Positions 61,459 to 64,000 of a stretch of 64,000 nucleotides of DNA are shown in pieces. The position numbers were made by a program, and so were the translations under genes. The stretch is from Rubrivivax albus. Its GTDB lineage: Bacteria > Pseudomonadota > Gammaproteobacteria > Burkholderiales > Burkholderiaceae_C. The stretch covers positions 186,001 through 250,000 of the forward strand of contig NZ_SACT01000009.1 of the NCBI RefSeq assembly GCF_004016515.1, in the 5' to 3' direction. The stretch's first letter is position 1. Each line of letters begins with the position of its first letter. Below the pieces are notes generated by a model. The model was not told where the DNA came from. It made no database searches and was given only the letters and a program-made list of their open reading frames with translations.

Positions 61459-62390
61459 CGGCCCGCGGCACGTCCCCGGGCACGTCCGGCGCAGCCCCCT
61501 TGGCCTATGCCGCCCTGGCGTCCAGCATGGTTCTGGTGGGCAGCTACGTGGGGCTTTCCAAGCTGCTCGTCGGGGTGTTCCCGGTCTTCCTTCTGGCCTG
61601 GCTGCGCTTCGGCATCGCCGCGCTGGCCATGCCGCACTGGCTGCGTCGCGCGCCGGGCGAACCGGCCCTTTCCGCGCGCGACCGCCGCCTGCTGTTCTGG
61701 GAAAGCTTTCTCGGCAACTTCGGCTTCTCCATCTGCATGCTGTTCGGCGTGGCCGCCACCTCGGCGGTGGCCGCCGGCGTCGTGATGGCGACGATGCCGG
61801 CGATGGTGGCGCTGCTGTCGTGGCTGTTTCTGGGCGATCGGCTGGACCGCAGGATGGCGGCAGCCATCGCCTGCGCCGTTGGCGGCATCGGCGTGCTGGC
61901 CCTGCTGCGCGGCGGCTCGGCCGCACCCGGCCCTTGGTGGGGCTACGCCCTGCTCGTTGGCGCGGTGCTGTGCGAGGCCAGCTATGTCGTCATCGGCAAG
62001 CAACTCACCGGCGCCGTCTCGCCGCGGCGTATCAGCGCCCTCATCAACGGCTGGGGTCTGTTGCTGGTCACGCCGCTCGGGCTGTGGCAGGCCCTGTCCT
62101 TCGACTTCTCGAAGGTGGATGCGCCCACGTGGGGACTGATGGTGTTCTACGCACTGGCAGCCAGCGTGGTGTCGGTCTGGCTGTGGATGCAGGGCTTGCG
62201 CACCGTGCCCGCGCCGCGCGCCGGCGTGTTCTCCGTTCTACTGCCGGTTTCGGCCACGGCCGTGGGCGTGCTGGCCCTGGGCGAGCCATTCGGGCTGCGG
62301 CAGGCCCTGGCCGGCAGCCTGGCGCTGGCGGGCCTGTTGCTGGCGGTCTGGCCCGCCGGTGTCAAGCCAGGAAGTGGTGCAACAGCTTAA
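61455..62390 (+). CDS. EamA/DMT-family membrane transporter
   Basis: A 311-residue membrane protein with ten helices in two EamA repeats (FPVFLLAWLRFGIAALAMPH; TMPAMVALLSWLFLGDRLD; FSVLLPVSATAVGVLALGEP). GTG 61455 overlaps the puuC stop, so it is translationally coupled to the polyamine operon. It may export an amine or amino acid intermediate, but the substrate is not evident. Confidence 0.9.
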   Translation: MTARGTSPGTSGAAPLAYAALASSMVLVGSYVGLSKLLVGVFPVFLLAWLRFGIAALAMPHWLRRAPGEPALSARDRRLLFWESFLGNFGFSICMLFGVAATSAVAAGVVMATMPAMVALLSWLFLGDRLDRRMAAAIACAVGGIGVLALLRGGSAAPGPWWGYALLVGAVLCEASYVVIGKQLTGAVSPRRISALINGWGLLLVTPLGLWQALSFDFSKVDAPTWGLMVFYALAASVVSVWLWMQGLRTVPAPRAGVFSVLLPVSATAVGVLALGEPFGLRQALAGSLALAGLLLAVWPAGVKPGSGATA

Positions 62391-62404
62391 TTACATTTGA
62401 GCAA

Positions 62405-62433
62405 TTGCTTTTTTGTGGCTTTCGTGCCACAAT
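62405..62433 (+). promoter_or_regulatory. Promoter with an internal inverted repeat, nearly leaderless
   Basis: -35 TTGCTT (62405-62410), a 17-bp spacer and -10 CACAAT (62428-62433). The spacer and -10 contain TTGTGGC-N6-GCCACAA (62413-62432), perfect 7-bp arms, a good repressor site. The ATG is at 62439, so the transcript has almost no leader. Confidence 0.55.
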
Positions 62434-62438
62434 GGTGC

Positions 62439-62822
62439 ATGACTGATTCACGCCTGAACACCACACTGCACCACACCCTCGAAACCCTAGCCGCGACGCC
62501 TGCGGGCTTCTCCGTCAGCGACGTCACTGGGCATGCCCCGGAACAGGTTCGCCGCGCCGCGCAGGCCCTGGTGGCGGCCGGCAGGCTGCACCGCGCCACC
62601 GTCGGCACCCGCCGTGTCCGCTATTTCGCCAGCGCCGGTGGTGCCTCTGCCTTTCTGAAGACACAGCCGTCCACCAGCCCCGCGCGCGCCCTGGGCACCG
62701 CGCGCACCAAGGCACGCTGGTCGGCCGACGAACCGGGCCTGATCACGGCCCAGACGCGCATCATCAAGGCGCCGCCGCTGCCGCGCGACGTGCTGCGCAC
62801 CAACACCTACCCGATGTACTGA
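62439..62822 (+). CDS. Small putative winged-helix protein
   Basis: A 127-residue protein of unknown family. The N-terminal half (TLHHTLETLAATPAGFSVSD ... APEQVRRAAQALVAAGRLHR then ATVGTRRVRYFA) looks like a winged helix-turn-helix. The C-terminal half is basic and Pro/Ala-rich, ending RTNTYPMY. The start at 62439 is fixed by the promoter 6 bp upstream, which argues for a leaderless or near-leaderless mRNA. It may bind the inverted repeat in its own promoter. Confidence 0.65.
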   Translation: MTDSRLNTTLHHTLETLAATPAGFSVSDVTGHAPEQVRRAAQALVAAGRLHRATVGTRRVRYFASAGGASAFLKTQPSTSPARALGTARTKARWSADEPGLITAQTRIIKAPPLPRDVLRTNTYPMY

Positions 62823-62920
62823 CCGTCGCCTCGCGGCTTGGAGCGCTACCGCGCGAGCAGCGCGACGCCGGCCCCCGTGGTGCCCCTGCCAGCCGTGGCC
62901 CGTAGCCGCGGCAAGTCGGG

Positions 62921-64000
62921 TCAGGAGAGCTCGAACTGGCCGATCTTGTGCAGCAGGCGGTCGCCGTGCGACTGCAGCTGCCCGGACGCCTCGGCCAGTT
63001 GCTTCACGAGCCGAAGGTTTTCCTCCGACGCACCATTGATCTCCACCAGGCCGCCCTTGAGCGCCGAGGCTTCGCTCTGCCCATCGCGCGACATCGCGGC
63101 CACACGCTCGACCGACTGGTGGATGGCATCGATCTGCTCGTCGCTCCCCGCCAGTGCCGCGCTGGTCTCCTGCACCAGCGCGCCGCAGGCATCCACGTCC
63201 TGCCCTGACCGGGCGACGATGTCGCCGATCCGGCGCGACGCGTCGGCGCTGCGCAGGGCCAGGCTGCGGACTTCCTGCGCGACGATGGCGAAACCACGGC
63301 CGGCATCACCGGCCTTGCTGGCCTCCACCGACGCATTGAGTGCCAGGATGTTGGTGCGGAACGCGATGCCGTCGATGACCCGCACGATCTCGCCGATCTC
63401 GCGGCTGCTCACGCGCAGCTGGTCCATCCGTTGGCTCAGTCGGCCCATGTGCTTGCGGTTGCGTGTCGACGCCAGCCGCAGGTTCTGCACCCGGTCGACC
63501 ACCTGCTCCACGTCGCGACCACAGGCGGTCAGTTCGCGCGCATAGCGTTCCACCCCGTCCAGCACGGCGGCCAGATGCTGTGCGGTCTCGGCGTTGCGGC
63601 GGGACAGGTCGGCATTGCCGTGGGCCACGGTCTGCGCCGACTGGTTCACCGACGCCGCGGTCTGGCGCACCGACGCCAGCAGGTCCGACAGCCGCACCAG
63701 CGCGCGTGTCATGTCCCGCATGGTCTGCGCCACCTCGTCGTCGCCACGGGGGTGCAGCCGCGCGGTCAGCTTCCCGTCGGCCATGCGCTCCATCTGCACT
63801 GACAGCTGGCGCAGCCCACCGTTCATCACCAGGAAGAAGCTGTAGACGATGAACGCCGCCGTCACCAGGCAGACGGCAACCACGATGGCCACGCCGTTGC
63901 GCGCCTGGCGCGCCCGGTCCATTGCCACCGCCAGCGCGGCCTCCAGCCGGTTGGTCAGGCCAGTGCGCAAGCCGCTGACCTCCGTGCGGGCCGCGTCGTA
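62921..64000 (-). CDS. Methyl-accepting chemotaxis protein (partial, runs off right edge)
   Basis: C-terminal 359 codons of a chemoreceptor; the N-terminal sensor region is beyond the window. A membrane helix (VAIVVAVCLVTAAFIVYSFF) is followed by a HAMP domain (GGLRQLSVQMERMADGKLTA) and the signalling domain with its hairpin tip IDGIAFRTNILALNASVEAS then KAGDAGRGFAIVAQEVRSLA. The cytoplasmic hairpin is normal. The HAMP domain lies just after the helix, so this is a transmembrane receptor; its ligand cannot be told. Confidence 0.93.
   Translation of the reverse strand, partial: YDAARTEVSGLRTGLTNRLEAALAVAMDRARQARNGVAIVVAVCLVTAAFIVYSFFLVMNGGLRQLSVQMERMADGKLTARLHPRGDDEVAQTMRDMTRALVRLSDLLASVRQTAASVNQSAQTVAHGNADLSRRNAETAQHLAAVLDGVERYARELTACGRDVEQVVDRVQNLRLASTRNRKHMGRLSQRMDQLRVSSREIGEIVRVIDGIAFRTNILALNASVEASKAGDAGRGFAIVAQEVRSLALRSADASRRIGDIVARSGQDVDACGALVQETSAALAGSDEQIDAIHQSVERVAAMSRDGQSEASALKGGLVEINGASEENLRLVKQLAEASGQLQSHGDRLLHKIGQFELS

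Overview
The window is GC-rich (about 70 %) DNA with dense, tightly packed genes and many ATGA/GTGA overlaps. It reads as a chromosomal segment of a betaproteobacterium of the order Burkholderiales, most like the Rubrivivax/Leptothrix/Roseateles group. The grounds are the mltG-tmk-holB-pilZ-tatD order, DUF4936- and DUF3138-type proteins, PEP-CTERM exported proteins, a PHA synthase and a complete gamma-glutamyl-putrescine pathway. No rRNA, tRNA, insertion sequence, integrase or CRISPR array was seen. This placement is inference from gene content.

Left part (1-15.9 kb): an RND efflux pair cut by the left edge; a DMT-family exporter; a TetR/AcrR repressor divergent from a complete RND operon (fusion protein, pump, outer-membrane channel) plus an MFS transporter, with an AcrR-like operator between them; a LexA-box promoter driving very small ORFs; a class-I-like PHA synthase; and a saccharopine-dehydrogenase-fold enoyl reductase.

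Centre-left (16.0-29.9 kb, all minus strand): the most striking region. A putative electron-transfer operon runs regulator > membrane cytochrome b-like protein > 24-heme cytochrome > cytochrome with 34 CXXCH motifs > TPR/beta-barrel outer-membrane protein > ccmF > ccmH > ccmI > membrane-anchored ferredoxin/FAD oxidoreductase. It has the parts needed to move electrons between the quinone pool, a periplasmic heme wire and the cell surface, together with its own heme-attachment lyase. The larger cytochrome carries a 480-bp near-identical tandem repeat (160 residues and 6 hemes per unit).

Centre (29.9-44.2 kb): a small orphan ORF; the mltG-tmk-holB-pilZ-tatD-ankyrin operon; ygfZ and DUF4936; a thioesterase-GNAT fusion and an HSL-type esterase; an iron-type alcohol dehydrogenase; two paralogous PEP-CTERM proteins, each behind a sigma-54-like promoter, flanking a YtrA-type GntR/ABC exporter operon; and isocitrate lyase (aceA) behind a perfect AT-rich palindrome.

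Right part (44.5-64 kb): polyamine metabolism. A class-III aminotransferase interrupted by an in-frame TGA, agmatinase, a hemerythrin with an FNR-like box, an Lrp regulator, and then a plus-strand series: omega-aminotransferase, puuB, puuD, puuA, spuC, potFGHI, a DUF3138 outer-membrane protein and puuC. Together these would import putrescine, make it from agmatine and degrade it through both the gamma-glutamyl and the transaminase routes. A DMT exporter, a small winged-helix-like protein with a near-leaderless promoter and a truncated chemoreceptor close the window.
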